Assembly (NCBI RefSeq): GCF_004354045.1
Contig: NZ_SMRT01000001.1
Coordinates: 496,001-560,000 of the forward strand
Reading direction: 5' to 3'
Origin: Paenibacillus piri
GTDB taxonomy: Bacteria > Bacillota > Bacilli > Paenibacillales > NBRC-103111
Length of the DNA stretch: 64,000 bases
Positions 27,493-36,032 of this stretch are shown in pieces; the stretch's first letter is position 1, and each line of letters starts with the position of its first letter. The notes beneath the pieces were generated by a model. It was given only the letters and a program-made list of their open reading frames with translations, was not told where the DNA came from and searched no databases. A program made the position numbers and the translations under genes.

Positions 27493-27786
27493 TTAGATGT
27501 CGGTAAAGTTGACGGCGCCAACAATTTGAACCAGAAATTCAGTCAGCTCGGCAGCCTCTTCCTCCGTCAGCTTGTATACATGCTCCAGATAGCCTTCTTC
27601 CTCCAGATCGTCCGGACCGATGACGGCCGTACGACCCGATTGGAGGTCGGTTACCAATTTTTTACCATAAAACCGGTTCGTGTTCGTTATCGCCAGATCG
27701 AACCTGCGCATTGATTCTCCTACAAAACAAACAAAGCGGGTGGTCGTGTCCTCGCTGGAATCGTATAAATAATCAAAATCATGCAT
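27493..27786 (-). CDS. Small conserved protein, DUF3055-like
   Basis: 97 residues from the ATG at 27786, preceded by GGAGTGA at good spacing. A longer frame from 27840 has no ribosome-binding site. The sequence YLYDSSEDTTTRFVCFVGES, then FYGKKLVTDLQSGRTAVIGP and DDLEEEGYLE, resembles a small cytosolic Firmicutes family I recall as DUF3055; that name is from memory and not certain. No catalytic motif is visible. It is transcribed away from ilvD. Confidence 0.7.
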   Translation of the reverse strand: MHDFDYLYDSSEDTTTRFVCFVGESMRRFDLAITNTNRFYGKKLVTDLQSGRTAVIGPDDLEEEGYLEHVYKLTEEEAAELTEFLVQIVGAVNFTDI

Positions 27787-27994
27787 TTGTTCCGTCACTC
27801 CGTTCGTTTGTAAATAGCTGATGTCCCCTTGATTATACATGATGAGCGGGTTTCCGGCAAAAGGTAAAACGCCATATTATTTCGCATCTGAACGTTTTCA
27901 TTTCCGGACAAACATGATAGAATTTAAGGAATGCCAGATACTCTATCAACCACGCAAGTGATGCCATAAACAAAACGGGGAGGCCACATTTCAA

Positions 27995-29680
27995 ATGTCC
28001 AAAGCAAAAATGAGAAGCGATATGATCAAAAAAGGCTTTGACCGCGCTCCGCACCGCAGCTTGCTGCGCGCGGCAGGCGTCAAAGAGGAAGATTTCGACA
28101 AGCCGTTTATTGCGGTCTGCAACTCCTATATCGATATCGTTCCGGGTCATGTGCACCTGCAGGAATTCGGTAAAATCGTCAAGGAAGCCATCCGCGAAGC
28201 GGGCGGCGTACCTTTTGAGTTTAATACAATCGGCGTGGATGACGGAATCGCGATGGGTCACATCGGAATGCGCTATTCGCTGCCGAGCCGCGAAATTATC
28301 GCGGATTCGCTTGAAACGGTCGTAGCCGCTCACTGGTTCGACGGCATGATCTGCATCCCGAACTGCGACAAAATTACGCCGGGCATGATGATGGGCGCGC
28401 TCCGCGTCAACATTCCGACCATGTTCGTCAGCGGCGGCCCGATGAAAGCGGGCAGAACGAGCGATGGCCGCGCAATTTCGCTGACTTCCGTATTCGAAGG
28501 CGTAGGCGCGTACCAGGTCGGCAAAATCGACGACAAGGCGCTGCTCGAGCTTGAGCAGTACGGCTGTCCGACATGCGGCTCCTGTTCCGGTATGTTCACG
28601 GCCAACTCGATGAACTGTTTGGCCGAGGTGCTTGGTCTGGCTATGCCGGGCAACGGAACGATCCTGGCAATCTCGCCGGAGCGCAAAGAGTTCGTCAGAC
28701 GCTCCGCAACGCAACTGATGGATTTGATCAAGAAAGATATCAAGCCGCGCGATATCGTGACCATCGACGCGATCGACAATGCGTTTGCCTTGGATATGGC
28801 GATGGGCGGATCGACCAATACCGTGCTTCATACGCTGGCATTGGCGCATGAGGCGGAGATCGAATATCCGATCGAACGCATTAACGAAGTGGCCAAGCGC
28901 GTGCCTTACTTGTCGAAGCTGGCTCCCGCTTCCGACCATCACATTGAAGATTTGCACACGGCAGGCGGCGTGAGCGCGATTATTAACGAACTGCTGAAAA
29001 AGCCGGGCGCGCTTAACGGCGATTGCTTGACGGTAACGGGCAACACGCTCCGCGAAAATGTAGCGGGTTGCGAAATTGTGAACAAAGAAGTCATCCGTCC
29101 TCTGGAAGACCCGCATTCCGAGCAAGGCGGTCTGTCCGTATTGTTCGGCAACCTGGCGCCTAAAGGCTCCATTATTAAAGTGGGCGCGGTTGACAAATCG
29201 GTAGGCGGCTACCATAGAGGACCTGCGATTTGCTTCGATTCTCAGGAAGATGCCTTGTATGGCATTGCGAACGGCAAGGTGAAGGAAGGTCATGTCGTCG
29301 TTATCCGCTACGAAGGGCCGAAGGGCGGACCGGGCATGCCGGAGATGCTGGCTCCAACGTCGCAAATCGTCGGTATGGGCTTGGGCGCCAAAGTCGGCTT
29401 GATTACGGACGGCCGTTTCTCGGGCGCATCCCGCGGCATCAGCATCGGCCACATTTCTCCGGAAGCCGCTGAAGGCGGACCGATCGCTTTCGTCGAAGAA
29501 GGCGATATGATCGAGCTCGATCTGAAAAACCGCACGATTACGCTGGAAATTTCCGATGAGGAAATGGAACGCCGCAAAGCGAACTGGAAAGGCTTTGAAC
29601 CGAAAGTGAAGACAGGCTATTTGGCCCGCTATTCGAAGCTTGTTACCAATGCAAGCACAGGCGGAGTTATGAAAATATAA
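27995..29680 (+). CDS. ilvD: Dihydroxy-acid dehydratase
   Basis: 561 residues, full length. It converts 2,3-dihydroxy-isovalerate and 2,3-dihydroxy-3-methylvalerate to the 2-keto acids, the third step of valine and isoleucine synthesis. Iron-sulphur ligands are visible in [12 protein letters not shown] (near 122) and [18 protein letters not shown] (near 190); the [20 protein letters not shown] block near 470 is typical of the family. Starts after CGGGGAGG. It stands alone, without other ilv genes, and ends at a clear hairpin. Confidence 0.97.
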   Translation: MSKAKMRSDMIKKGFDRAPHRSLLRAAGVKEEDFDKPFIAVCNSYIDIVPGHVHLQEFGKIVKEAIREAGGVPFEFNTIGVDDGIAMGHIGMRYSLPSREIIADSLETVVAAHWFDGMICIPNCDKITPGMMMGALRVNIPTMFVSGGPMKAGRTSDGRAISLTSVFEGVGAYQVGKIDDKALLELEQYGCPTCGSCSGMFTANSMNCLAEVLGLAMPGNGTILAISPERKEFVRRSATQLMDLIKKDIKPRDIVTIDAIDNAFALDMAMGGSTNTVLHTLALAHEAEIEYPIERINEVAKRVPYLSKLAPASDHHIEDLHTAGGVSAIINELLKKPGALNGDCLTVTGNTLRENVAGCEIVNKEVIRPLEDPHSEQGGLSVLFGNLAPKGSIIKVGAVDKSVGGYHRGPAICFDSQEDALYGIANGKVKEGHVVVIRYEGPKGGPGMPEMLAPTSQIVGMGLGAKVGLITDGRFSGASRGISIGHISPEAAEGGPIAFVEEGDMIELDLKNRTITLEISDEEMERRKANWKGFEPKVKTGYLARYSKLVTNASTGGVMKI

Positions 29681-29691
29681 TTGAAACGCAT

Positions 29692-29730
29692 AAACGGCAG
29701 GCCGGACGAGAGTCCTCCTGCCGTTTTCTT
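29692..29730 (+). terminator. Terminator of ilvD
   Basis: AAACGGCAGG / CCTGCCGTTTT stem, T-rich 3' side. Confidence 0.85.
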
Positions 29731-29919
29731 ATTCGTCGCCTCGGCAATGAGGGAGCCGCCCTCTTCGCCTCTCTTTATCCCTGCTCTTGCCGCGTATACC
29801 AGCCTGGAGTGAAGCGGGAACCGGTGCGGCAAACCGCAAAAAGGCGGTCCTCGTTCGGCTGAGAGAATATCCGGCCGTTCGAACGTACCGACATACTCCA
29901 ACGCTGAGGGGGCAACCGC

Positions 29920-30207
29920 TTAAGCTTGATCTTCATCCTCGTCGTCATGCGTCGGATGGTCGCCGGGATAACCGCGTGAAAGCCCTGCATGCAATTCGCG
30001 GTTTTCATAGGTGTAGGCGCTCACTGGGCGCTGATCCTCGCGCCACGGCGTGTTCTTGCCAAGCGATGCGGCGCTGACATCGGAGCCGTAAGGGCCTTCG
30101 GGAAACTCCTCGGGGATCAACTCGTTACGCTGCGATTCAACGGTATCCAGATCTGTATAGCGGTGCGGTTCCTCTTGTTTGAATGGCTGGTCGTCATTGG
30201 AGATCAT
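29920..30207 (-). CDS. Small acidic conserved protein, possibly DUF3905
   Basis: 95 residues from the ATG at 30207, with GAGGG 7 bases upstream. Very acidic C-terminus (HDDEDED) and conserved-looking blocks RNELIPEEFPEGPYGS, KNTPWREDQRPVSAYTYENR and GYPGDHPTHDD. These resemble a small Bacillales family I recall as DUF3905; the assignment is from memory. No signal peptide, membrane segment or catalytic motif. It sits alone between ilvD and the HRDC gene. Confidence 0.65.
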   Translation of the reverse strand: MISNDDQPFKQEEPHRYTDLDTVESQRNELIPEEFPEGPYGSDVSAASLGKNTPWREDQRPVSAYTYENRELHAGLSRGYPGDHPTHDDEDEDQA

Positions 30208-30361
30208 ATGAACATCCCTCACTTTGCAGTAACGGTAATTTGTTAGTTTATTTATGGTTGTTCCTATATAGCGTGCCCATCGGGTGAACGGTTATCCGCC
30301 AACCGCCAGTTGTTCGCGGATCAAGGCGGTTCAATGACGACCATAGACACACATCATGCTA

Positions 30362-30390
30362 TTGCCAAAACTGGAGAAGCATGTTAATAT
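30362..30390 (+). promoter_or_regulatory. Sigma-A promoter of the HRDC gene
   Basis: TTGCCA (30362-30367), 17-base spacer, TAATAT (30385-30390). The predicted start near 30397 leaves a leader of about 90 bases that contains an intrinsic terminator. Confidence 0.6.
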
Positions 30391-30414
30391 GGGAATAATT
30401 TCAAATCGTTGAGG

Positions 30415-30451
30415 AAGCACCTCTCTTACTTTGTAGGAGCGGTGCTTTTTT
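30415..30451 (+). terminator. Leader terminator (possible attenuator) before the HRDC gene
   Basis: AAGCACC-x-CTCTTA / TAGGAG-x-GGTGCTT followed by six T residues, ending 33 bases before the start codon. It stands between a good promoter and the gene, so it may attenuate expression rather than end an upstream transcript. Confidence 0.65.
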
Positions 30452-30484
30452 GCGTTTGAATACAATGAATTGGAGGGATGTCGA

Positions 30485-31501
30485 TTGAATCTGATATTTT
30501 TGAACAGCTTAAGCAGGAAGGCGGGGGAAGACCTGCAGCTTGATGCGCAGGTATCCATCAGCGAACAAGAAGGCGTATGGTTTGCGAACTGGCGCGAGAA
30601 GAGCGAGGACCGAAGCGGTTGGACAGAAGAGACATGGTATAAGGGGACGGGCTGGGAGGACATGCTGACCGCGTTTCGCACCCGTATCTTCGTGAAGCAG
30701 CGGGAAGGCTTCGTACCGCTGTTGAATGCTGCGATGACCTCCGCCGTGCAGCTTGACGGCAAATCCGCTCAGCTGCAGCTGCTGTATTATTACAGCGAGC
30801 GGCATATGAACGAGGAGCTGTACGAGCAGCTTCGCCAGTGGCGCTTGAAACAAGCCGGTCTGGAAAGCAAGGCGCCGTATTTGATCGCCACGAACCGGCT
30901 GCTGCGCATGATCTCAACCTTTCTTCCTTATACCCCGGAAGAGCTGCAGCAGCTGCCGGGCATGGGCGCCAATAAAATCGCCGCATACGGCAAAGAGCTG
31001 CTTGCACTGACGCAATCGTGCGAACGCGCTTCTTCATTCCCGCTTCACTGGGTGGAAGCGGAGGTAGATGCGGCCCAATTTGACGCCTGGCTGCAGAACG
31101 AGAAGGATCGCAAGCAGAAGGCAGAGCAAACGAAGCGCGATTTGAAGCGTACGCTGCTGGAGGCCGCCACGCGAGGCGATAGTCTGGATGCGCTGCGCGA
31201 ACAAACGCAGCTGCAGCGCCGGGAACTGCTGCTGCTGGTGGAGGAGCTGGATCGCGAGGGTTACGACCTGGAACCGTTGATCGAGCAAGCGCTCCGGGAC
31301 GTATCCTCCGAGCTGCAGGAGCTGGCTTGGGCTGCGTTCGAGCTGCACGGCACCCGCTATCTGAAACCGGTCCTGTTATCGTTGTACAAGCAGGAGGAGC
31401 TGGAAGGGCAGGAGGTTGACCGCATCTATGAATGGCTTCGGCTGCTGCGGATGAAGTTTCGCCGCGCGAACGGCGGCGCGAGCCAGGCCGAAGCGGGCTG
31501 A
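30485..31501 (+). CDS. HRDC-domain protein with C-terminal helix-turn-helix
   Basis: 338 residues from a TTG start 8 bases after GGAGGGATG; a TTG at 30470 overlaps that site and is rejected. An HRDC domain is seen near 120-185 (SKAPYLIATNRLLRMISTFLPYT, LPGMGANKIAAYGKELL), a nucleic-acid-binding module best known from RecQ helicases and RNase D. A helical region follows (KRDLKRTLLEAATRGDSLDALR) like the HTH_40 part of YpbB. There is no helicase domain, so it may be an accessory factor. The leader has a terminator hairpin. Confidence 0.75.
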   Translation: MNLIFLNSLSRKAGEDLQLDAQVSISEQEGVWFANWREKSEDRSGWTEETWYKGTGWEDMLTAFRTRIFVKQREGFVPLLNAAMTSAVQLDGKSAQLQLLYYYSERHMNEELYEQLRQWRLKQAGLESKAPYLIATNRLLRMISTFLPYTPEELQQLPGMGANKIAAYGKELLALTQSCERASSFPLHWVEAEVDAAQFDAWLQNEKDRKQKAEQTKRDLKRTLLEAATRGDSLDALREQTQLQRRELLLLVEELDREGYDLEPLIEQALRDVSSELQELAWAAFELHGTRYLKPVLLSLYKQEELEGQEVDRIYEWLRLLRMKFRRANGGASQAEAG

Positions 31502-31520
31502 GTTCTTTGATATGATGACA

Positions 31521-31565
31521 AAAAAGGCGCTGCAAGCGCGCTTCTAACCGCTTGTAACGCCTTTT
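31521..31565. terminator. Bidirectional terminator between the HRDC and Usp genes
   Basis: AAAAAGGCG / CGCCTTTT outer stem with inner CAAGCG/CGCTTG pairing; A- and T-tracts on both sides serve convergent genes. Confidence 0.75.
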
Positions 31566-31571
31566 GACTTT

Positions 31572-32003
31572 TTATTTTACAACCATTACGGGAATTTTGG
31601 CATGCTGCACGATTTCATAGCTTACACTGCCCAGCAGCAGCTCCTTAAAGGTGCCGAGCCCCCTGCTGCCAGCGATAATGAGGTCGAACTTCTGCTCTTC
31701 CGCATAATCCAAAATAACTTTGGCCGGCGGCCCTCCATCCAGCAGAGTCGCAGCCGTAAAGGGAAGATGGGAGATCCGTTTCCTGGCTTCGTCGATTACC
31801 GTCTCAGCCGCTTCGTACAGATCCTCTTGCACCAAAGCCGTTCCAGCTACCATCGCATCGTTAACGACCAAACTGGCGATTTGAAACACAAGGACGGCTT
31901 CGAGAATGGCATCCTTAAACGTTTCTTTTAGCTCGATCGCTTTCGTTAAGGCATTTTTTGCAGTTTCGGAGCCGTCGTAAGCCAGCAAAATTTTACGAAA
32001 CAT
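31572..32003 (-). CDS. Universal stress protein, UspA family
   Basis: 143 residues from the ATG at 32003 (AGAGGTGA upstream). Single Usp domain: KILLAYDGSETAKNAL at the start and the ATP-binding GSRGLGTFKELLLGSVS near 117-133, which fits G-2x-G-9x-G-S. Cytoplasmic stress-associated nucleotide-binding protein; precise role unknown. Its leftward neighbour upstream is the CorA gene, 82 bases away, possibly cotranscribed. Confidence 0.93.
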   Translation of the reverse strand: MFRKILLAYDGSETAKNALTKAIELKETFKDAILEAVLVFQIASLVVNDAMVAGTALVQEDLYEAAETVIDEARKRISHLPFTAATLLDGGPPAKVILDYAEEQKFDLIIAGSRGLGTFKELLLGSVSYEIVQHAKIPVMVVK

Positions 32004-32085
32004 GGCAATCACCTCTCTTTTTCCGTGTTCAGATTATTACCCGGAAAAGACGGATTTGAAACGGGAGACCCTTAATGCCACAGGT

Positions 32086-33021
32086 TTACAGCCAATCTTT
32101 TTTACGGAACAGGATCAGCATGGACATGCCTACAAACAACATGAACACGACCGCGGCAACCCCTCCATACGCCCAATGGAGTCCGGGGATATAATCGAAG
32201 TTCATTCCGTAAATACCGGTAATAAACGTCAGCGGCATGAATATGGTGGTCAGCGCTGTAAATACACGCATGATTTCATTCGCGCGATTGGCCAGGCTTG
32301 ACTGGTAAGCTTCACGCAAGTTGCCCATCAAATCGCGGAACGTATCGAATGTTTCGGAAATTTTGACGGCATTCTCGTAGATGTCGCCGAAATATTTTTT
32401 GAGCGGTTCGTTGATCAGCTTCAAATCTTTTTTATTTAAGGTCGAGATAACTTCCTTTTGCGGGACGAGCACCTTTTTCAGCCATAAAATTTCGCTTCGC
32501 AGCCCGATGATTTCGTTCAGGTGCGATTTTTTCGTATGCATCAATATATCTTCTTCCAGCTTTTCGATCTTTGCTTCGATCCGGTCGCCGACATTCGTAT
32601 AGTTATCGACGACAAGGTCCATCAAGTGGTACAGAAATCGATCCGGCGCATCAACCTCATCCTCCCATAGGATCGGCTTCAAGGCGCGCAGCTCGTTAAT
32701 TTTTTGCCGTGTAATCGTAATGATATAATGTTTGCCGAGGAATATGTTGAGCGCCCGCAGAAAAATTTCTTCATCGTCAAAGCGGATGCTGTTCATCACA
32801 ATAAAATAGTTGGAATCGTACAATTCTATTTTCGGACGCTGCTCCTCTTCGGTTAAGCAATCCTCCACGGCCAGTTCATGAAGAAGAAATAAGGGCTGTA
32901 AAATTTCCAATTCCTCAACGTCCGCATCAATCCAATAAAAGCCGTGATCCGGCGCAGCCATTGCTTCCGTAATATCATCGACCAAAGTAAAAATACCATC
33001 CTGTACCAAACGCGTTTTCAT
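32086..33021 (-). CDS. corA: CorA-type magnesium/divalent cation channel
   Basis: 311 residues from the ATG at 33021, which follows AAGGGGTGAGG; a longer frame to 33099 starts in the leader and is rejected. The large acidic cytoplasmic domain is followed by two C-terminal membrane helices and the signature YGMNFDYIPG (near 272), the GMN selectivity loop. Imports Mg2+ (or Co2+/Ni2+) down the membrane potential as a pentamer. A promoter lies 285 bases upstream, leaving a long leader that holds a 56-codon open frame. No M-box riboswitch motif was recognised in it. Confidence 0.93.
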   Translation of the reverse strand: MKTRLVQDGIFTLVDDITEAMAAPDHGFYWIDADVEELEILQPLFLLHELAVEDCLTEEEQRPKIELYDSNYFIVMNSIRFDDEEIFLRALNIFLGKHYIITITRQKINELRALKPILWEDEVDAPDRFLYHLMDLVVDNYTNVGDRIEAKIEKLEEDILMHTKKSHLNEIIGLRSEILWLKKVLVPQKEVISTLNKKDLKLINEPLKKYFGDIYENAVKISETFDTFRDLMGNLREAYQSSLANRANEIMRVFTALTTIFMPLTFITGIYGMNFDYIPGLHWAYGGVAAVVFMLFVGMSMLILFRKKDWL

Positions 33022-33099
33022 CCGCCTCACCCCTTCACAAAGTAAAACCGTAAGGAATGCAGCACAGAAGAAACGTCGCGATTGCTGCGGACAGTACAA

Positions 33100-33270
33100 T
33101 TAATCCGTCAAGGCGAAAGAGCATGCTGGCGTAGCAGCAGCAAAGCCAAGCATGGAGCGGCGCAGGTCTGTTCGGCGCAGATGATCGTCGGCGTAAGCCG
33201 GCTGCATTCCAAACGAATTATTCGGTTGTAATTGAACGTAGATACTGCTCCTCCTCGGGTCTCCGTCCAT
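33100..33270 (-). CDS. Putative 56-residue leader/small ORF upstream of corA
   Basis: ATG at 33270 follows AAAGGGGTG by about 10 bases; stop TAA at 33100, 78 bases before the corA start. It lies wholly between the predicted corA promoter and corA. The product starts MDGDPRRSSIYVQLQPNNSF, is Arg-rich in the middle and has no membrane segment. I recognise no homolog. It could be a leader peptide coupling translation to corA expression, as leader peptides do for some Mg2+ transporters, or a chance frame. Confidence 0.4.
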   Translation of the reverse strand: MDGDPRRSSIYVQLQPNNSFGMQPAYADDHLRRTDLRRSMLGFAAATPACSFALTD

Positions 33271-33312
33271 TCGATTGCTGCACCCCTTTGCCACTTTGTC
33301 GAATACTTGTCT

Positions 33313-33341
33313 AGTATAACCCTTCATTTTCCACTCAGCAA
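33313..33341 (-). promoter_or_regulatory. Sigma-A promoter of the corA transcript
   Basis: On the minus strand: TTGCTG (33341-33336), 17-base spacer, TATACT (33318-33313). Predicted start near 33306. Confidence 0.6.
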
Positions 33342-33491
33342 GGTGAAAAACAATGGATACCGACTGTTTTTCAAATATAAGATATTGTATGCAAAACGAC
33401 GCGTATGGTTTCCGTTCCAAGAGGGCAGGAACAAGGGCATCTGTACAATTTGGATGCTTGACGAGCAAAAGGATTTCGTATAAAGTATTGC

Positions 33492-33640
33492 TATAACATC
33501 CGAAACTTATCATGAGGATGTTTCAAGCAAAGCTACCGCTTATACACGAATGTATCTTTATCGAATAAGCATCGAGTGAAAAGCTTTGCTTATAACATCC
33601 GAAACTTATCATGAGGATGTTTCAAGCAAAGCCACCGCTT
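33492..33640 (+). repeat. Two 50 bp direct repeats before the SAM riboswitch
   Basis: 33492-33541 and 33591-33640 differ at one base; the 49 bases between them are unrelated. Each unit folds: AACATCC/GGATGTT with a 14-base loop. In the second copy the stem is extended by GCTTTGCTT/AAGCAAAGC. No third copy, no cas genes. Confidence 0.8.
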
Positions 33641-33673
33641 GTCATCAGTTTTTAAACTGAATAGCTTTACAAA

Positions 33674-33815
33674 CTCTTATCAAGAGCAGGTCGAGGGACT
33701 AGCCCGATGACACCCGGCAACCGACATCGTTTTGTCCATGCGCATGCGCGCATTGGATCGAAGCATGCACGGTGCTAATTCTTGCGGAAACGTCAACGTT
33801 TCTGAGAGATGAGAG
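33674..33815 (+). ncRNA. SAM-I riboswitch (S-box leader) of the met operon
   Basis: Conserved S-box elements in order: CTCTTATCAAGAG, GAGGGACTAGCCCGATGA, CCCGGCAACC, GGTGCTAATTC and GAGAGATGAGAG. The P1 helix pairs CTCTTAT (33674-33680) with ATGAGAG (33809-33815). A terminator follows. High S-adenosylmethionine should favour the terminator and switch off metA-metI-metC. The P3 arm carries the palindrome-like TGCGCATGCGCGCA. Confidence 0.96.
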
Positions 33816-33838
33816 AGGACATTGTTACGTATTTAACA

Positions 33839-33874
33839 AGGCCTTTCTCGTTTGCGCGAAAAAGGCCTTTTTTA
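33839..33874 (+). terminator. Riboswitch expression-platform terminator
   Basis: AAGGCCTTT / AAAGGCCTT hairpin with six T residues, 24 bases after the SAM aptamer and about 50 bases before metA. Confidence 0.88.
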
Positions 33875-33924
33875 TGCCTTTTTTGCGGGACTTCGCTTAT
33901 AAACAAAAAAGGAGTGAATTACCG

Positions 33925-34851
33925 ATGCCTATCAAAATTCCCGATCATTTGCCTGCCAAAGAAATTTTGCAACATGAAAATATATTCGTGATGGATGAAA
34001 CCGTGGCTTACCACCAGGATATCCGGCCGCTGCGGATTGCCATATTGAATCTGATGCCTACCAAGGAAACGACGGAGACGCAAATTTTGCGGCTGATCGG
34101 CAATACTCCGCTGCAGGTTGAGTTTGTATTGCTGCATCCCGGTACCCATAGATCGAAAAACACGTCGGCCGAACATTTGGAGCAGTTTTATAAAACGTTC
34201 GAGGACGTTCGCTATGAGCGTTTTGACGGCTTAATCATTACCGGGGCGCCCGTCGAACAGCTGGAATTCGAGGAAGTGACTTACTGGGAAGAGCTGAAGC
34301 AAATTTTGGAGTGGAGCCGCAGCAACGTCACGTCCACGCTGCATATATGCTGGGCCGCGCAAGCCGGCTTGTACTATCACTTCGGCATCCCGAAATATTC
34401 GCTCGAGGAAAAAATGTTCGGCGTGTTCACGCACATCACAAGCAAGCAGAACGTGAAGCTGCTGCGCGGATTCGATGAGGTATTTCTGGTGCCGCAATCG
34501 CGTCATACGGAAGTGCGCAAGGAAGATATCGAAAAGGTGCCGCAGCTGGAAATTTTGTCCGAATCGCCGGAAGCCGGCGTCTATATCGTCGGCACGACGG
34601 ACGGCAGGCATATATTCGTTACCGGGCATTCCGAATACGATGCGTGTACGCTGAAAGCCGAATACGACCGGGATGTGAACAAAGGAATGGAGGTCGCCAT
34701 TCCGAAAAACTATTATCCGAATGACGATCCGTCCAAACAGCCGTTCGTCTCATGGAGAGCCCATGCCAACCTGTTGTTTTCCAACTGGCTGAACTACTAC
34801 GTGTACCAAGAAACCCCGTTCGATTTACACAAGGAGGACTTTTCCATATGA
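33925..34851 (+). CDS. metA: Homoserine O-acetyltransferase (MetA)
   Basis: 308 residues from the ATG at 33925 (AAAGGAGTGA upstream); the frame runs back into the riboswitch, but [15 protein letters not shown] is the usual MetA N-terminus. Catalytic Cys142 lies in [17 protein letters not shown]. Position 111 is Glu ([11 protein letters not shown]); in the characterised Bacillus cereus enzyme Glu111 selects acetyl-CoA, whereas a glycine there favours succinyl-CoA. The product is thus predicted to be O-acetylhomoserine, the first committed step to methionine. It overlaps metI by ATGA and is under SAM-riboswitch control. Confidence 0.95.
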   Translation: MPIKIPDHLPAKEILQHENIFVMDETVAYHQDIRPLRIAILNLMPTKETTETQILRLIGNTPLQVEFVLLHPGTHRSKNTSAEHLEQFYKTFEDVRYERFDGLIITGAPVEQLEFEEVTYWEELKQILEWSRSNVTSTLHICWAAQAGLYYHFGIPKYSLEEKMFGVFTHITSKQNVKLLRGFDEVFLVPQSRHTEVRKEDIEKVPQLEILSESPEAGVYIVGTTDGRHIFVTGHSEYDACTLKAEYDRDVNKGMEVAIPKNYYPNDDPSKQPFVSWRAHANLLFSNWLNYYVYQETPFDLHKEDFSI

Positions 34852-36029
34852 ACGAGCAAAACAAGGATTTGAAAATCGAAAGCCGTTTGGCGCAAATCGG
34901 CTCCATCGAGGAGCCGGTTACGGGAGCTGTCAGCTTCCCGATCTACCAGGCGACGGCGTTCCGGCATCCGAAGCTGGGGCAAAGCACCGGCTTTGATTAT
35001 GCGCGTACGAAAAGCCCGACACGCAAAGTGCTGGAAGAGGCTATCGCCAATCTGGAAGCGGGCGACGCCGGCTTCGCCTGCAGCTCCGGCATGGCCGCAT
35101 TGCAGACGATTTTCGCATTGTTCAGCCAGGGCGATCATCTGATCGTATCGCTCGACTTGTACGGGGGCACGTACCGGCTGCTTGAAAAAATTATGTCGCG
35201 TTTCGGCGTAACGGCTACTTACGTGGACACGAACGATCTGGACGCGCTGGAATCGCATTATACGCCGAACACGAAGGCGGTGCTGATCGAAACGCCGACC
35301 AATCCGCTGATGATGATTACCGATCTGGAGCTTGTGTGCGGATGGGCCAAAAAGAAGGGCATCCTGTCCATTGTCGACAATACGCTGCTGACGCCGTTCT
35401 TCCAGCGGCCGATCGAGCTTGGCGCCGACATCGTCATTCATAGCGCGACCAAATATTTGGGCGGCCATAATGATGTATTGGCCGGGCTGATCGTCACGAA
35501 GGGACAGGAGCTTTCCGAGCAGATGGCGTTTTTACATAACTCCATCGGCGCCGTGCTGAATCCGCAGGACAGCTGGCTGCTCATGAGAGGTATGAAGACG
35601 CTGGCAATCCGTATGGAGCGCCATCAATACAACGCGACGCGGATGGCCCAGTTTCTGCTCGAGCATCCGCAGGTCGACACCGTATACTATCCGGGTCTGG
35701 AGAGCCATCCCGGTTATCATATTCAGCAGAAGCAGTCGTCGGGCAACACCGGCATTTTCTCCTTCAAATTAAAAGACGCCCGTTTCGTCGAGCCGATCCT
35801 GCGGCATATCCGCCTGATCGCCTTCGCCGAAAGCTTGGGCGGCGTAGAATCGCTGATGACATACCCGGCTGTGCAGACGCATGCCGATATCCCCGAGGAC
35901 ATACGCCGTCAAGTCGGCGTGGACGATCGTCTGCTCCGGTACTCGGTCGGCATCGAGCATGTCGATGATCTGATTGCCGATCTGTCGAGAGCGATCGATT
36001 TGGCGCAGGCCGAAATCGAGGGGGTGTGA
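34848..36029 (+). CDS. metI: Cystathionine gamma-synthase/O-acetylhomoserine thiolyase (MetI)
   Basis: 393 residues; start overlaps the metA stop, with AAGGAGG upstream. Cys/Met-metabolism PLP enzyme: [19 protein letters not shown] near 80 and the PLP lysine in [16 protein letters not shown] near 200. In B. subtilis MetI joins O-acetylhomoserine with cysteine (or sulphide). Second gene of the SAM-controlled operon. The very similar fold of the next gene means the MetI/MetC split rests on gene order and overall likeness. Confidence 0.93.
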   Translation: MNEQNKDLKIESRLAQIGSIEEPVTGAVSFPIYQATAFRHPKLGQSTGFDYARTKSPTRKVLEEAIANLEAGDAGFACSSGMAALQTIFALFSQGDHLIVSLDLYGGTYRLLEKIMSRFGVTATYVDTNDLDALESHYTPNTKAVLIETPTNPLMMITDLELVCGWAKKKGILSIVDNTLLTPFFQRPIELGADIVIHSATKYLGGHNDVLAGLIVTKGQELSEQMAFLHNSIGAVLNPQDSWLLMRGMKTLAIRMERHQYNATRMAQFLLEHPQVDTVYYPGLESHPGYHIQQKQSSGNTGIFSFKLKDARFVEPILRHIRLIAFAESLGGVESLMTYPAVQTHADIPEDIRRQVGVDDRLLRYSVGIEHVDDLIADLSRAIDLAQAEIEGV

Positions 36030-36032
36030 CCG

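Noticed and set aside
27833-29452. 539-codon open frame antisense to ilvD
   Set aside because: It lies almost entirely inside ilvD, which has full-length family motifs; no ribosome-binding site or recognisable domain, so a frame shadow.
33022-33312. M-box Mg2+ riboswitch in the corA leader
   Set aside because: None of the conserved M-box core segments could be found; the leader is better described by the small open frame.
33492-33640. Possible CRISPR array (two repeats with a 49-base spacer)
   Set aside because: Only two units, repeat length of 50 bases, and no cas genes in the window; more likely a duplicated hairpin unit.
33639-33667. met operon promoter (TTGTCA-N17-TAGCTT) before the SAM riboswitch
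   Set aside because: The -35 is fair but the -10 is poor; I could not fix the promoter and left it out of the feature list.
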